Below the pieces are notes generated by a model. That model was not told where the DNA came from. It saw nothing but the letters and a program-made list of their open reading frames with translations, and did not search any database. A stretch of DNA of 64,000 nt, taken from NCBI GenBank assembly GCA_041389725.1, contig JAWKRG010000018.1, positions 1 through 64,000 of the forward strand, written 5' to 3'. The position numbers were made by a program, and so were the translations under genes. This stretch comes from Polyangiaceae bacterium (lineage in GTDB: Bacteria > Myxococcota_A > Polyangia > Polyangiales > Polyangiaceae). The stretch's first letter is position 1. Each line of letters opens with the position of its first letter. Shown here one piece after another: positions 17,573-28,372 of this stretch.

Positions 17573-20152
17573 TCAGTCCAATACCGGCGGCGTGATGGCC
17601 CTGCGCTGCGGCTCCGTCGTCTGCGCCCATACCCGAGCAGCCCGTGCCGTCACGAACCCGCGAATCAGCTTCTGCTCGGCTTCCTGATACTGCTCCACCT
17701 GACGGGCAAAGAGCGAGCCGGCCAGCGCCTGATCCAGGCTGTTCGCGAGCTCGGCGTCGTCGGTGCCCGCGTCCAAGAGCGCCAGTATCGCGGCATCGAG
17801 CGACGCCAGATCGCGGTCCCAGTCTGCGGCAGATACCTCAAGCTTCTCTGCCGCCGCGTCGCTGAATTCCCAAGCGCTGGAGTTGCCCACGACGTACTCG
17901 ACGAGTTCTTCGACGGGGACTCCAGCTACCGCGGCTATTCGGCCATAGATATTCAGGGAGAGTTGCAGGATCCCGCTCTGCACCAGTGGCGCCTTGGCCT
18001 CGTCGACGAGCTTCTCCCAGTTCCGAACGACCTGGTTCGCTTTGCGCGTCGTATCTTCCCAGACGATGTGAAGTATCAGCCCCTCAACATCAACGAAGGC
18101 CCGGCCTGCACGCCCCGCGACGTTGGCGAATTCCGCTGTCGGAATGATCTCCCGATTGCGCCAGATGGAAGGCACCAGAAGTACGCTCGCAGAGAGGTTG
18201 AGTCCTTGTGCCAGTGTCGGCGACGCCACCGTCAACCGGCAGTCGCCCGATCGCAGCAGGCGCTCCACCTCGGTGAGGAATGGACGCGGAAGCCCCCCGT
18301 GGTGCAGGGCGACTCCATGCTGTAGGCACTGCACCACCGGATGGTCCTCGCCTAGCCACTCGGCCCCGGTTGCCATCGCATTCCGGATGCGCTCGTTGGG
18401 AGCAGCAAGCGGCACAAGAACCTCGTGCTTGATGCACTTGAGGATCAGCCGCCCCAGGGTTTCAACTGACTTTCGCAGCGAGCAGTAGATGAGGACGTCC
18501 TTCTCCTGGGCCACGAACCGCCACGCTGTGGCCAGCGTCAGCTCGTTCTTGTCGGACGGGAATGCCTTGCGTCGCCGGGACCCCTCGGGCGGGTCGGCGG
18601 CCTCGATGAAGCGCGGCACAAACGGGCTTTCGTCCTCGACCTTCACGTCGAGTCGGGCGGCGTTCGACATCCACCGCAGCACTCCGAAGCGCTGTCTCGT
18701 GGGTCGCCACATCGAATGCACGGGATCGCCAGGGTCGTCCTGGCGGATCCACGCCACCAGGTCACTCATCTCCTCCGGAGTCGGGAACAGAGCGGACAAG
18801 CAGACGATTCGCCGACCGTCTGCGTCGTCCCGGCGCAGCAGTCGCTGCACGAGAGCCTCGTAGCGAACCTCGCGCTCGTTCGGCCCGAGCATGTGCCCCT
18901 CGTCGAGCACGATGAGACCGACGTCGTCGATGATCGAGTTGTCGTTGCGAAGCGCGAAGTCGAGCTTCTCCGGAGTGGACACCACGATCTTGCCCTCGCG
19001 GAGAGTCTCTGCGTCGCCACTCTCGACCCCAGCAGAGCCATACAGGGACGACACGGAGAAGCCGAGCGGAGCAAAGGTCTCCCAGAGGTCGCGCTCGACC
19101 TGAGCCGAGAGCGCGCGCAAGGGGGTCACGTACACCACGCGCTGATCGGAAGCGAGCGTGCGCAGAATACAGAGCTCGGCGATCCGGGTCTTGCCCGCAC
19201 TCGTCGGGAGAGCGACCACGAGGTCGTCGGTCGGTTCCACGGCCCGTCGCACTGCTTCCAGCTGCGAGGGCCACAGCTCGATTGCTGATCGCTTCCCCGC
19301 GCGGAGTCGCTGGACGTAGTTTCGCCGGAGACCGCTCCATCGCTCCGCATCGTCATGGTCGGGAGGCAGCAGCGGAACCTGGTGATGCAGGCTCAATCCC
19401 CAGAGTTCATCGAGGAGATGAAGCGCAAGGGTTGTCGTCCACCAATGGCTGACGGCGTGCACATCGCGGGCTGTGTCCGCTGCACGCTGGAGGAGTTCCT
19501 TCGCTGCTACCGCCGACACGTCCTCGCCAGTTGTCATCGCGTGGTCGAAGAGGGCCAGCGCGCGCATGAAGGCCGAAACGATCACTTCGCCGCAGGCATC
19601 CGCCGCGTCGAAATCTTCGTCCTCGCGCAGGCGTTCGGCGATCCGATCATCCGAATGCTCCCTGTCGAGGAGCCAACTTGCGTAGAGCTGATGTAGATCG
19701 TCGAGCTTGCGACGCAGAAGCTGCACGAGCACGGTCTCGGTCGGGGCAAGGTTCGTCGCTCCGGCCCCGGTCGGAAGCATCGAATACGCCCTCGCGGAGT
19801 ACCGCGCGAGATGAAAGGCAACCGCCGCACTCACCCGATGGAAGCCGCCCTCATTTCCATCGGCCCCGCGGTGAACGGCTGCTTCGATCGCTTCGCCCGC
19901 TACCAGAAATGGGCGCTCGAGATTCGCCTCGACGTTCTGCGATCGAAGCCGCAGCGCCATGTTCAGGACGGTGTGAGCATAGTCGAGCAGGTCCTCTGTC
20001 AGACTGTCGGGAAAGGCGGGCGATCCCGGCGGCATCACGCCGTCACGCCAGATCATCCCGCGGGCAAGCCCCTTGTCGAGAAGGCGCTCCCTGAAGCCCG
20101 GCCGCGTCGCTGTGCCCAGGCGCTGCGTGAGGCGTTCGACCGACTCTGCCAT
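17573..20152 (-). CDS. hamB: Hachiman HamB-like superfamily 2 DEAD/DEAH helicase (C-terminus frameshifted)
   Basis: An 859-residue SF2 helicase. An N-terminal helical region of about 290 residues precedes WPSQLEAVRRAV (Q-motif-like), motif I ALPTSAGKTRIAEL near 320, motif Ia VTPLRALSAQVE, motif II VLDEGHMLG (DEGH), motif III CLSALF, and the second RecA domain with IYCSLRKSVE, TVASPTLAQGLNLSA and GRAGRAFVD (motif VI). ATG 20152 directly abuts the hamA stop (20153). In Hachiman, HamB senses altered DNA and restrains the HamA nuclease. The stop at 17573 is premature, because coding potential continues in other frames for about 600 bp. The ATPase core is complete, so partial function is conceivable. 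Confidence 0.75.
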   Translation of the reverse strand: MAESVERLTQRLGTATRPGFRERLLDKGLARGMIWRDGVMPPGSPAFPDSLTEDLLDYAHTVLNMALRLRSQNVEANLERPFLVAGEAIEAAVHRGADGNEGGFHRVSAAVAFHLARYSARAYSMLPTGAGATNLAPTETVLVQLLRRKLDDLHQLYASWLLDREHSDDRIAERLREDEDFDAADACGEVIVSAFMRALALFDHAMTTGEDVSAVAAKELLQRAADTARDVHAVSHWWTTTLALHLLDELWGLSLHHQVPLLPPDHDDAERWSGLRRNYVQRLRAGKRSAIELWPSQLEAVRRAVEPTDDLVVALPTSAGKTRIAELCILRTLASDQRVVYVTPLRALSAQVERDLWETFAPLGFSVSSLYGSAGVESGDAETLREGKIVVSTPEKLDFALRNDNSIIDDVGLIVLDEGHMLGPNEREVRYEALVQRLLRRDDADGRRIVCLSALFPTPEEMSDLVAWIRQDDPGDPVHSMWRPTRQRFGVLRWMSNAARLDVKVEDESPFVPRFIEAADPPEGSRRRKAFPSDKNELTLATAWRFVAQEKDVLIYCSLRKSVETLGRLILKCIKHEVLVPLAAPNERIRNAMATGAEWLGEDHPVVQCLQHGVALHHGGLPRPFLTEVERLLRSGDCRLTVASPTLAQGLNLSASVLLVPSIWRNREIIPTAEFANVAGRAGRAFVDVEGLILHIVWEDTTRKANQVVRNWEKLVDEAKAPLVQSGILQLSLNIYGRIAAVAGVPVEELVEYVVGNSSAWEFSDAAAEKLEVSAADWDRDLASLDAAILALLDAGTDDAELANSLDQALAGSLFARQVEQYQEAEQKLIRGFVTARAARVWAQTTEPQRRAITPPVLD

Positions 20153-20971
20153 CTACAGCCCCCCGAACAGGAGTTCGATGAACTTCGCGTGGTCCTTGAT
20201 ACGAACGGCGACGGCGTGCCGGAGCCGCTTCTTCTTTGCAGCGCCCGTCAGGTGCGCCTCGAGCAAGTTCTTCGGCGAACCGCCGGTGAGAACGAAGAGC
20301 ATGTGGGCAACGGAGATCCCTCGGAAGCTCGCCAACACCGCCTCCTCGAGTTCCTCTGCGAGGTCGTCCTCACCCAACTCGCGAAGCCGTTCTGCGACGA
20401 ACAGCACCGAGTGACGCGTTGGCCTGCCACGGTCGCTGTCCAGCGCCCCGCCGGCCTCATCAAGGACGGCCGTCGACAACGTTGCACGGCTCTTTGACTC
20501 CCCTTTGAGGAGCAGTAGCTTGTCCTTGTTGGTGCGCCCGACGCCTATGATGTCGTCTCCGCGGAGCGCCATCTCTCGTCCGTCCTTCCAGCGCAGGCGT
20601 CTGATCGGGACGTCGTACTGAAGCTCCTGTTCAGCGAGCTCCGTCGCCAATACCTCACCCAGGTCGCCTGAGCGGGCCTTCTTCCTGGTCGGGACGTGCT
20701 CACGCAACAGCGCGGCCGTCTTGGGGGCGCCCAGCGAGGCAATACGCTTCGCCGTGAGCTTCGGGTGCACGTAGTGCCCGCGCACCAGCTCGCGAAGGTC
20801 GTCCAAAATCGAAGCGCGGCTGCCGTCACGTTCCGTGAGCACCCGGAGCGAATGCCGACCAACCGCGGATGTGCTGACGTCCAACCACTGCGAAACGGGA
20901 TGAGTCGGAGTGGTTGCCTTGGGCTTCGCGGGCGCCTTCTTTGCCTTCGTCTTGGTCTTCGCCCCGGCCAC
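20153..20971 (-). CDS. hamA: Hachiman HamA-like nuclease (DUF1837)
   Basis: A 272-residue protein with a Lys/Ala/Pro-rich N-terminal tail (AGAKTKTKAKKAPAKPK). Its centre fits the DUF1837 PD-(D/E)xK-type nuclease: SGDLGEVLATELAEQEL (first acidic residue), LRGDDIIGVGRT, then LLLLKGESKSRATL (ExK). The start is GTG 20971 with a GGGGGAAGG ribosome site, 9 bp after the hsdR stop and in the same direction, so it is probably carried on the hsd transcript. In Hachiman, HamA degrades DNA when released by HamB, causing cell-wide DNA clearance. The directly abutting hamB supports the call. I assign DUF1837 from the motif pattern, without a search. Confidence 0.72.
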   Translation of the reverse strand: MAGAKTKTKAKKAPAKPKATTPTHPVSQWLDVSTSAVGRHSLRVLTERDGSRASILDDLRELVRGHYVHPKLTAKRIASLGAPKTAALLREHVPTRKKARSGDLGEVLATELAEQELQYDVPIRRLRWKDGREMALRGDDIIGVGRTNKDKLLLLKGESKSRATLSTAVLDEAGGALDSDRGRPTRHSVLFVAERLRELGEDDLAEELEEAVLASFRGISVAHMLFVLTGGSPKNLLEAHLTGAAKKKRLRHAVAVRIKDHAKFIELLFGGL

Positions 20972-20980
20972 GCCTTCCCC

Positions 20981-23928
20981 CTAGTAGTATTGCTTGATGT
21001 ACCCGTAGGCCTTCTCGAACAGCTCGGTGTCGGCGTGGAGCTTGTACTTGAAGAGAGTCTTCCGGAGGGCCTTCTTGACCTCGCGCTCGCCGGCGCTGGT
21101 CTGCTGCCAGCCGGGGAATCGGACGAGCCGCACGATCTCGTCGATGTCGTTGACGATGCGCTGCACCATGACCGGGGTGCTGTCGTTCTTGACCTCCTGG
21201 AACAGCTCGGTGAGCGCCGCCTTGCCGCGGTCCTCGTCTTCTTCGGGGGCCGTCTCCTTCTCGGCGGCGACAACATCGCGTGCGATGTCGAGGAGCTCCT
21301 TGAGGAATGCGATGCTGTGGAGCTGCCCGGCTTCGTGGCGCTCCTTCAGCTTTTCGAGACGCTCGCTGAGCGCCTTGTAGTTCGGGTTGCCCATATGCTT
21401 ACGAAGGCGTTGTCCGAGCTTGATTTCCAGCTCCTTCGCCTTCTTCTTGGGATCGGGTGAGCCCAGAACAGCCTCGAGTAGCTCGGCATCCGCGACGATC
21501 TCGTCGAGGTCGTCCCGCACGGTCTCGACGTGCACGTTCTCGTGGATGAGTTCGATGGTCTTCGCACCGAGTGCATGCCAGATGAGCTTGCCCTGGCCGG
21601 TGGTCGGTTGCACCGAGACGTACCTGCGACAGCCAGCGGTAGTCGGTCTCGTGTTGCTGCAACGCCGGGTCGGGCGACAGCGCCTCCAGAGCTTGCCGAG
21701 GTAGCTGTAGTCGGCTGCGAAGGCGTCGCGCACCTCATTATTGGGCAAGCAATCTTGGGCGGCGATCAGGCCTTCGTAGCCGCTCACGGTCCGGTCCACG
21801 CCCGGGAAGTACGCGAGGCACTTCTGCATGGCACCCGGCAGCTTGTCCTTGAGCCCGGCGATGTGCCGACCACCTGGCGGAAGCCCTTCTCATCAGGCTC
21901 GAGGGCCTTGGCTACGTCGTCGAACACGCCCAAGTAGTCGACGATGAGACCGTGGGTCTTCTCGTTCCCGTAGGTACGGTTCGTGCGGCAGATGGCCTGC
22001 AGGAGCGTGTGGTCCCGCAGCGGCTTGTCGAGGTACATCGCCTGCAGGATGGGAGCATCGAAGCCGGTCAGCAGCAGCGGTGACACCAAAATCTGTAGCG
22101 GGTCATTCGGGTCGCGGAACCGGTCGAGCTCTCTTCCGCGTCACGGTCGCTCCTTGGGGCTTGGCGGTCGTCGTCCTTCTCCTTGCCCGAGACGGAGATG
22201 ACGACGTCGCTGGCTTCCGGCGCCAGGTGCTTGTCGAGCTCGTCTTTGTAGAGCAGACAGGTCTCTTGGTCGAAGGTCACGACCATGGCCTTGAAGCCGT
22301 TGGGCTCGACCTTCTCGACGAAGTGCTTGGCCACGTCGGCGCAAATGGCTCGCACCCGGTCGAAGTCTTCACGAGCACGGCCATCTTCCGGCGGCCTTGG
22401 CCGGTTGACCCTTGTCCAGGTCGGAGAGCTCACCGGTGAGGTCGCGTAGGCTTCGTCGATGCCTTCCTTGTCGATGTGCAACTCGATGAGCCAGGGCTCG
22501 AAGTGCAGCGGCAAGGTGGCGCCGTCACGGATCGACTCCTCGAAGCCGTAGCGGCTCATGCAGCCGCGCTCGTCTTCCTCGGCGCCGAAGGCGTAGAAGA
22601 TGTTCCGGTCCTTTGTTGATGGGCGTTCCGGTCAGGCCGAAGGCGCGTTCGGCGCTGGCCGCGCGCATCTTCATGCCCAGGTCACCTTCCTGGGTGCGAT
22701 GGGCTCGTCGACCAGCGCGATGATGTTGTCGCGGTCGTTCAGCACACCGTCGGCTTCGCCGAGCGAAAGATCGTCGTATTGATGATCTTGCGGGTGTCCT
22801 ACTTAAGCAGACGCTCGAGCTCTTCACGCGACACCGCCTTCCTGGAGTTTCGGGATGTCCGAGGCGTGGAAGGTAGAGCTGATCTGTGCATCGAGGTCGA
22901 CTCGGTCGACGATGATGAGCACCGTCGGATTCTTGAGCGCCGGATGCAGGCGCAGCTTCTGGGCGGCGAAGACCATCAGCAGCGACTTGCCCGAGCCCTG
23001 GAAGTGCCAGATCAGGCCTTTGCGCGGCTGCCCGGCAACGGCCCGCGATCAACTAGGCGGTTGCCCTCGTACTGCTGGTAGCAGACAATCTTGAGGCGGC
23101 GCTTCTTCTTGTCCGTCGCGAAGAGCGTGAAGTTGGCGAGGATGTCGAGCAGCGTTGTCGGCCTCAGCAGACCCAGAGACGGCGCGCAGGAGGTCCGACA
23201 GGCCCTTGGGGGCAGCGTGCTCGTCGGCGCGCCACGGGCCCCAGAGCTCCACCGGCATGCGAATGGATCCGTAGCGCAGCTCCTTGCCCTCAGTGGCAAC
23301 GCTGAGGATGTTGAGCGCGAACAACTCCGGGACAAACTTCTCGTAGTCGTCGTGCACCTGGAGCGCGCCATCGACCCAGCTCACCGCGTTGCGGACTGGC
23401 GTCTTGGCCTCGATGACGACGACCGGCAGCCCGTTGATGAGCAGCACCAAGTCGGCGCGACGCTCTGCCGCGCCGGCGCGGAAGGTGTACTGGGTGTGGT
23501 GACGACGTACTGGTTGTTCTCGGGATTCTCGAAGTCTACGAGACGCACCGTCGTGTGCTCGTGGTTCTTGCCGAAGGGCATGGACCGATCACCGCGGAGC
23601 CACGCGGCGAACTCTTCGTTGGCCTTGATGATGCCGTCGCTGCGCACCGAGAGGACGATGGCGCGCAGCTTGTAGAGCACCTCGTCGGCGCGGTCAGGGT
23701 TGTGGAGCGATCTCGGTGTTGAGGCGAAGCAGGGCCTCGCGCACGAAGGGTTCGGCGAAGACCTCGTGGGTCTGTCGCGGCACATCTCCGGAGCGAGGTA
23801 GTGCCACCCGGGCCGCGTGCGACCGGTGCGGCGGGCGAAGCCGGGGCCGACGGCGGTGTGGTGGGTGACCCCTCCGCAGAGCTGGTCACGGAGCAAAGCT
23901 TCACGGTGTTGGCTTCATTGAAAGCCAT
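20981..23928 (-). pseudogene. hsdR: Type I restriction endonuclease subunit HsdR, many frameshifts
   Basis: The ATG 23928 (MAFNEANTVKLCSV) overlaps the hsdS stop as TGATG. The coherent blocks in order, each in its own frame, are: INGLPVVVIEAKTPVRNAVS (nuclease ExK), DRNVFYAF-like helicase text near 22580, FEPWLIELHIDKEGIDEA, KAMVVTFDQETCLLYKDELD, LLTGFDAPILQAMYLDKPLR (motor motif), HTLLQAICRTNRTYGN (motif VI-like), and the C-terminal helical domain from about 21600 to the TAG at 20981. The last 180 residues form one clean frame. I count at least eight shifts, so the protein cannot be made from this sequence. A sequencing problem in this stretch is possible because the protein text between shifts is well conserved. 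Confidence 0.8.
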
Positions 23929-25227
23929 CACAGCACCTGCCGCATGAAAGCAAACTTGAGCCTGGCTGTTCTTCTTCTTTGATCTTCAACATTGACAAGG
24001 TCCTCATTGAGGTCTAACAGCCCGGCAGCCAACGCATCTTGAATGGCGCGCGGAGGACATGGGACTCTCAATGAAGCGCAGTTGACTCTCGTAGATATGC
24101 ATCACTGTGCTCCCTTGACACATCCTCATCTTGTGCATCCGAGTGAATACTGTTTGCAATGAAGCCCAGGTAGACGGGATTCATTTCATCATTTGGTCGC
24201 AACACGATGATGTCGCCAGCACGCTGGAGCCTCTCCTGACACCCTATTGGCTGCAGCGACCCCAATCTCTTCTCTCGTTTCACCTGAGCCTGCGAACAGC
24301 ACATCGCCATAACTCAGCTTCGTGTACTTATGCGCGAACTCCGCTGCGATGCATGAATGCGCCCGCTCGATCGTGTCGACATGTTTCGTATACAAGTCGC
24401 CATACCTAATCACGGGTACACCCCTGGTCTCGATTTTCCTTCTTACGGGGCCGCCGGAAACTATGAAACTCACCCAGTTCAGAGAGGGGTCTCATTGGCC
24501 AAGAAGCTTCGAGCCAGGCTGTACACATGCTCTCGATGCGATTCCTTCAGCACTTCGAGTTGTGTGCGTAGAGTCTGAAATTCCTGTTCCGCTCTCTCGA
24601 CTGCGTGCAACGCACCTACAATCCGCCGTTGCTCCTGCAGGGGTGGCGAAGCGCGAACTCCTCGCTGAGCAATGTGGTTAAGTTGACTGTCTGAGAGAGC
24701 GAACAGCAAACCGACGGTCCGCGCGGCTCATGAGAACATCGGACTGCATGAAGAACGGAAGAAGCCGGGCAGCACCACCTTAGGCTTCGCTCCAGACACC
24801 GTGGCCCAGATGCCATACCGTGGAACTCGGCCAAGCCGACCTTTCGCTGGTAGATCCTCCGGCGAGCGAAGATGACATCACCGGGCTGGAAGACTCGAAG
24901 GTCGCTGTTTGCGCCAACGTCCTTCACGGAGGCCCCACCGCCTGATCTTGAGGCAGTTGGAATCCAGGTGCTCGAGGCCCACGTAGCGATCAAGACCCGA
25001 GTCGCTTGCATCCCAGCCACGAAGAGACTTGCCGAGTCGCCCCGATGCTGTCCACCATCTCGCGGAAACGCAGCACCGTCCACCAGACGAGTCGCACCCA
25101 TCAGTTGCCTCCTTTCAGGAGGCTTTTCGGCGCGACCCACTGTCGCTTCCAGCCGTCGCCAGGTGGTCGAACTCGCTGCTTCCCAGTCCTCCCAGGCGTC
25201 CAGAAACGTGAGTCCCCCTGTGCCAAC
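23928..25227 (-). pseudogene. hsdS: Type I specificity subunit HsdS, frameshifted and cut by an IS element
   Basis: Two target-recognition regions are visible. The first has LRVFQPGDVIFARRRIYQRK-VGLAEFHG and ends with the coiled-coil spacer EQRRIVGALHAVERAEQEF and LKESHREHVYSLARSFL. The second has GVPVIRYGDLYTKHVDTI, YTKLSYGDVLFAGSGET, GDIIVLRPNDEMNPVYLGF and a final coiled coil ALAAGLLDLNEDLVNVEDQR, ending at the TGA 23928-23930. At least five frame changes are needed. The 5' end is separated from hsdM by the IS3-family insertion, with only a few start codons left near 26925. Base composition here is visibly more AT-rich than in the core, a sign of transfer. Confidence 0.8.
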
Positions 25228-26912
25228 GTCAGGTGGACAGCGCCTTTCTGGAATATCTGTAGCAAGGGCGAAGAATGGATGAAATCGTGCCGAAACCGAC
25301 CCCCGTTCCGAGTCAGGATGTCAGCCCCGCAAGCGAGCGCCAGGGGGCGTGCTCGTGGCGTGAGCGGCGGCGCAAACGAAACCGTTCCGGAGAAGCCTCG
25401 AGCCACCAGGCGTAGATTCACGGCCGCCGAGAAGTTGCGGCTCGTGAGGAAGCCGACGCCTGTGTGGCTAGCGGCAAGCGTGGCGCGCTGGGCGCGATGC
25501 TGCGTGAGGAGGGCATCTACAGCTCCCACCTGTCGACGTGGCGCGCGCAATTCGCGGAGTCGAAGGTGTTGCCGGTCTGAAAGAGCGCAAAGCCGGCCGC
25601 AAGCCAGAGGATGGACGCGAAGGACCGCATCATCGCGCAGCAAGGCCAAGCGCATCGCCAAGCTGGAGCGCAAACTGCACGTGGCGGATGCTTTGATCGA
25701 GCTTCAAAAAAGCGCACACGATTCTGGGGATAGCGCTACCGACGCTCGACGACGACGGAGAGAGCTGATGGACCTCGTTGAAACGCTGGACGACTCCTTC
25801 GTCCGATCAGCGGCTGCGTGCAAGGCGCTGGGCGTGAGCCGAGCAACTCTCTACCGCAACGCAACCGCCCCAGCCGCCTCAGGTTGTCGAGCGCGCCCCG
25901 AGCCCACGTCGGTTGAGCGAAGAGGAGCGCTCCGCCATTCGGGAAGTGTTCCACGACGAGGAGTTCGTGGATAGCCCGTACCGGAGGTGTACGGCACGCT
26001 CCTGGATCGAGGCGTGTACCTCGCCTCGATGCGCACGATGTATCGCGTCCTGGCCGAGACAGGAGAAACGCGAGAGAGACGCAATCAGAGGCCACCGCAA
26101 GAGCCACGAAAAGCCCTCACTGACGGCGACGGCACCCAATCAAGTATGGACGTGGGACATCACCAAGCTCGCCATGGTGCAACTTGGGAACTTCCTGCAC
26201 CTGTACGTGATCATCGACCTGTTCAGCCGCTACGTAGTCGGTTGGATGGTGGCCAACAAGGAGTGCAAGCACCTCGCGGCGCAGCTGTTCGCCGAGACCA
26301 TCACTCGCCACGGTGTCGAGCCAGGCCTGCAGGTCCACGCTGACCGTGGCGCCGCCATGAAAAGCGACACGCTGGCACAATTGCTGGCGTCGCTCGGAGT
26401 ACAACGCAGCTTCAGTCGGCCGCACGTGTCGGACGACAATGCCTTCAGCGAGGCGCAGTTCAAGACGCTGAAGTATCAGCCTGACTGCCCACGCCGGTTC
26501 GAAAACGAGCTACATGCCGCGCCTGGTTGGCGCTACGTTTCTTCGGCTGGCACAACGACGAGCATCACCACTCTGGGCTCGCGTTCTTCACGCCGGCGGA
26601 CGTCTTCTTTGGACGCTTCGAGCAGGTGCGAGCTGTCCGACAAGCCGCACTGGATGCGATGTACGCGAAGCACCCGGAACGGTTCGTGCGAGGAGCGCCG
26701 CGCGTGCTACCCCCGCGCAGGTCAGCATCAATCCGGTTGTCTCGCCAGGCGCTGAAGCGGACAACCACGAGGCTGACACGTCTTCGACCTACCGCCACAC
26801 CGCGACGGGCGCAGGGCGGGTCAAGGGAGCCGACGCAGACGGCGAGCGCAGCGGACCCTTGATGCCCCCGCCCCCCGGCGCACGCTCGTCGGGTCGAAAA
26901 CCCTCACCTGAC
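25228..26912 (+). mobile_element. IS3-family insertion sequence, about 1.7 kb, degenerate
   Basis: Two overlapping transposase frames (orfA, orfB) lie between short inverted ends GTCAGGTG at 25228-25235 and CACCTGAC at 26905-26912. The element separates hsdM from hsdS. I could not see a convincing target-site duplication, so the exact ends are uncertain. Both transposase genes need frame changes to be read through, so it is unlikely to move by itself. Confidence 0.65.
25275..25768 (+). pseudogene. IS3-family transposase OrfA, frameshifted
   Basis: From ATG 25275 the frames together read PRATRRRFTAAEKLRLV (start of the HTH), LREEGIYSSHLSTWRAQFAE (HTH), and KRIAKLERKLHVADALIELQ (leucine-zipper-like coiled coil). 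They end at a TGA that overlaps the orfB ATG (TGATG, 25766-25770). This is the usual OrfA layout of IS3 elements, where the HTH binds the ends and the zipper mediates multimerisation. At least three frame changes are needed. Confidence 0.7.
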
Positions 26913-26930
26913 CACTGCTTCACTTCATAG
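25768..26930 (+). pseudogene. IS3-family transposase OrfB (rve integrase core), frameshifted
   Basis: The frames give MDLVETLDDSFVRSAAACKA then LYRNATAP (N-terminal HTH), then the DDE integrase core: NQVWTWDITKLAMVQLGNFL with the first Asp, HADRGAAMKSDTLAQLL with the second, and SRPHVSDDNAFSEAQFKTLK with the glutamate. The end block is GLAFFTPADVFFGRFEQVR and PERFVRGAPRVLPP. The catalytic DDE residues are all present. Shifts near 25890, 25985 and 26510 break the frame. The nominal stop lies just beyond the right inverted end. Confidence 0.75.
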
Positions 26931-26935
26931 AATTC

Positions 26936-28372
26936 TCATGTCTGCTGTCTCAAACTCGTTGACAGGTTCCGGAGTTCTCGTTCTTCAGAGCCGGCTCCGG
27001 CTGACTGATCCCGTTCGACATAGAGCGGCAACGACAGATTGCACCCGTTCTTCTCCACCTCTGGTATGGCGACCACCCTTGCGAATCCGTCCCGGCTTTC
27101 GAAAGCAGCGTACGCCTCGGCGATTCGCCTCTGATGTTTGGGTTGCAGAAAACTCGCACCGCGTTCCTGAGCGATCTCTGTCACGGCATCGATGAAGATG
27201 ATGCGCCCCGCGCGGGCGGCCGGTTTCCGACTTCGACAGAACAGGACGCATGCCTCCATCGGCGAGTTGAAGAATAGGTTCGGACCCAGCCCGAGTACGC
27301 ACTCGATCAAGTCTGCCGCAACCAGCTTGCGGCGCATCTCAGCTTCCTCTCTGCGGAAAAGCACACCGTGCGGGAAGAGAATGGCGCATCGCCCGCTGCT
27401 TGGGCTCATGCTCTTTAGTATGTGTTGAAGAAAGGCGTAGTCGGCACGCCCCTGGGGTGGCGTGCCCAGGAAGCTACGGCCCCACGGGTCCGACTGCCAC
27501 GCATCCCGGTTCCAGCGTTTGATGGAGTACGGCGGATTGGCGAGGACCACATCGAAGGTGCGCAGGCCATCGCCCTCGATGAAGCGCGGGCGCTCCAGGG
27601 TGTCGCCGCGCTGGATGTCGAAGTCCTCGACCCCGTGAAGCACGAGGTTCATGCGGGCGATCGAGGCTGTCATGTGGTTGCGCTCCTGCCCGTAGAGACG
27701 GAGCGTCCGGTGCTCGCCGCCGGCCCTCTTCACCTGGGCCAGTGCGGAGATGAGCATGCCGCCGGTGCCGCAGGTCGGGTCGTATATGCTCTCGCCTTCC
27801 TGGGGGCGCAGCATCGTGGCCATCAGGTGGACCAGGGTGCGGTTGGTGTAGAACTCCTGAGCTGTGCTGCCGCCGTCATCGGCGAACTTGCCGACCAGGT
27901 ACTCGTAGCCATCGCCGAGTGAGTCCTCGGGCACGCGCTCGATGGAGAGCGTCTGGCTGGAGAAGTGCTCGAGCAGGTTCTTGAGCGTATGGTCCGGCAG
28001 GCGATCCTTGTTGGTCCACGGTGCGTCGCCGAAGATGCCGTCCAGACGATCGGGGTTGGCTGCCTCGATGGCGCGCATGGCGTTGTGGAGGGCCCGGCCG
28101 ACGTTCTTGGCGACCGACCGCGCTTCGTTCCAGTGAGCCCCGGCAGGCACCACGACGCGCTCGTCGGCCTCGGTCTTTGCCAGCTCCTCGTCGCCGTCGT
28201 ATGCGTCGAGCGCGCGGGCGAAGTCCTCGTCCCAGACGTCTGAGAGCCGCTTGTAGAACACGAGCGGGAAAATGAACTGCTTGTAGTCGCCCGCATCCAC
28301 CAGACCGCGCAAGATGGTGGCGGCGCCCCACAGATACGACTCGAGCTGCTGCTGGGAGAGTCGCTTGCTCAT
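26936..28372 (-). CDS. hsdM: Type I DNA methyltransferase subunit HsdM, second copy
   Basis: A 478-residue N6-adenine methylase. It has the N-terminal HsdM helical domain (QQQLESYLWGAATILRGLVD), SAM motif I YDPTCGTGGMLISAL near residue 205, the catalytic NPPY in DVVLANPPYSIKRW, and HGVLFRREEAEMRRKLV. It modifies the same sequence that HsdS recognises, protecting host DNA. ATG 28372 overlaps the end of the upstream hsdM copy (ATGA, 28369-28372), which fixes the start. No frameshift is visible. The stop is followed within about 25 bp by the IS element, so translation of hsdS is cut off from it. Confidence 0.9.
   Translation of the reverse strand: MSKRLSQQQLESYLWGAATILRGLVDAGDYKQFIFPLVFYKRLSDVWDEDFARALDAYDGDEELAKTEADERVVVPAGAHWNEARSVAKNVGRALHNAMRAIEAANPDRLDGIFGDAPWTNKDRLPDHTLKNLLEHFSSQTLSIERVPEDSLGDGYEYLVGKFADDGGSTAQEFYTNRTLVHLMATMLRPQEGESIYDPTCGTGGMLISALAQVKRAGGEHRTLRLYGQERNHMTASIARMNLVLHGVEDFDIQRGDTLERPRFIEGDGLRTFDVVLANPPYSIKRWNRDAWQSDPWGRSFLGTPPQGRADYAFLQHILKSMSPSSGRCAILFPHGVLFRREEAEMRRKLVAADLIECVLGLGPNLFFNSPMEACVLFCRSRKPAARAGRIIFIDAVTEIAQERGASFLQPKHQRRIAEAYAAFESRDGFARVVAIPEVEKNGCNLSLPLYVERDQSAGAGSEERELRNLSTSLRQQT

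Noticed and set aside
27876..28368. C-terminal extension of the first hsdM (666-residue reading)
   Set aside because: It is a frameshift read-through over the second hsdM. The true end overlaps the next start.
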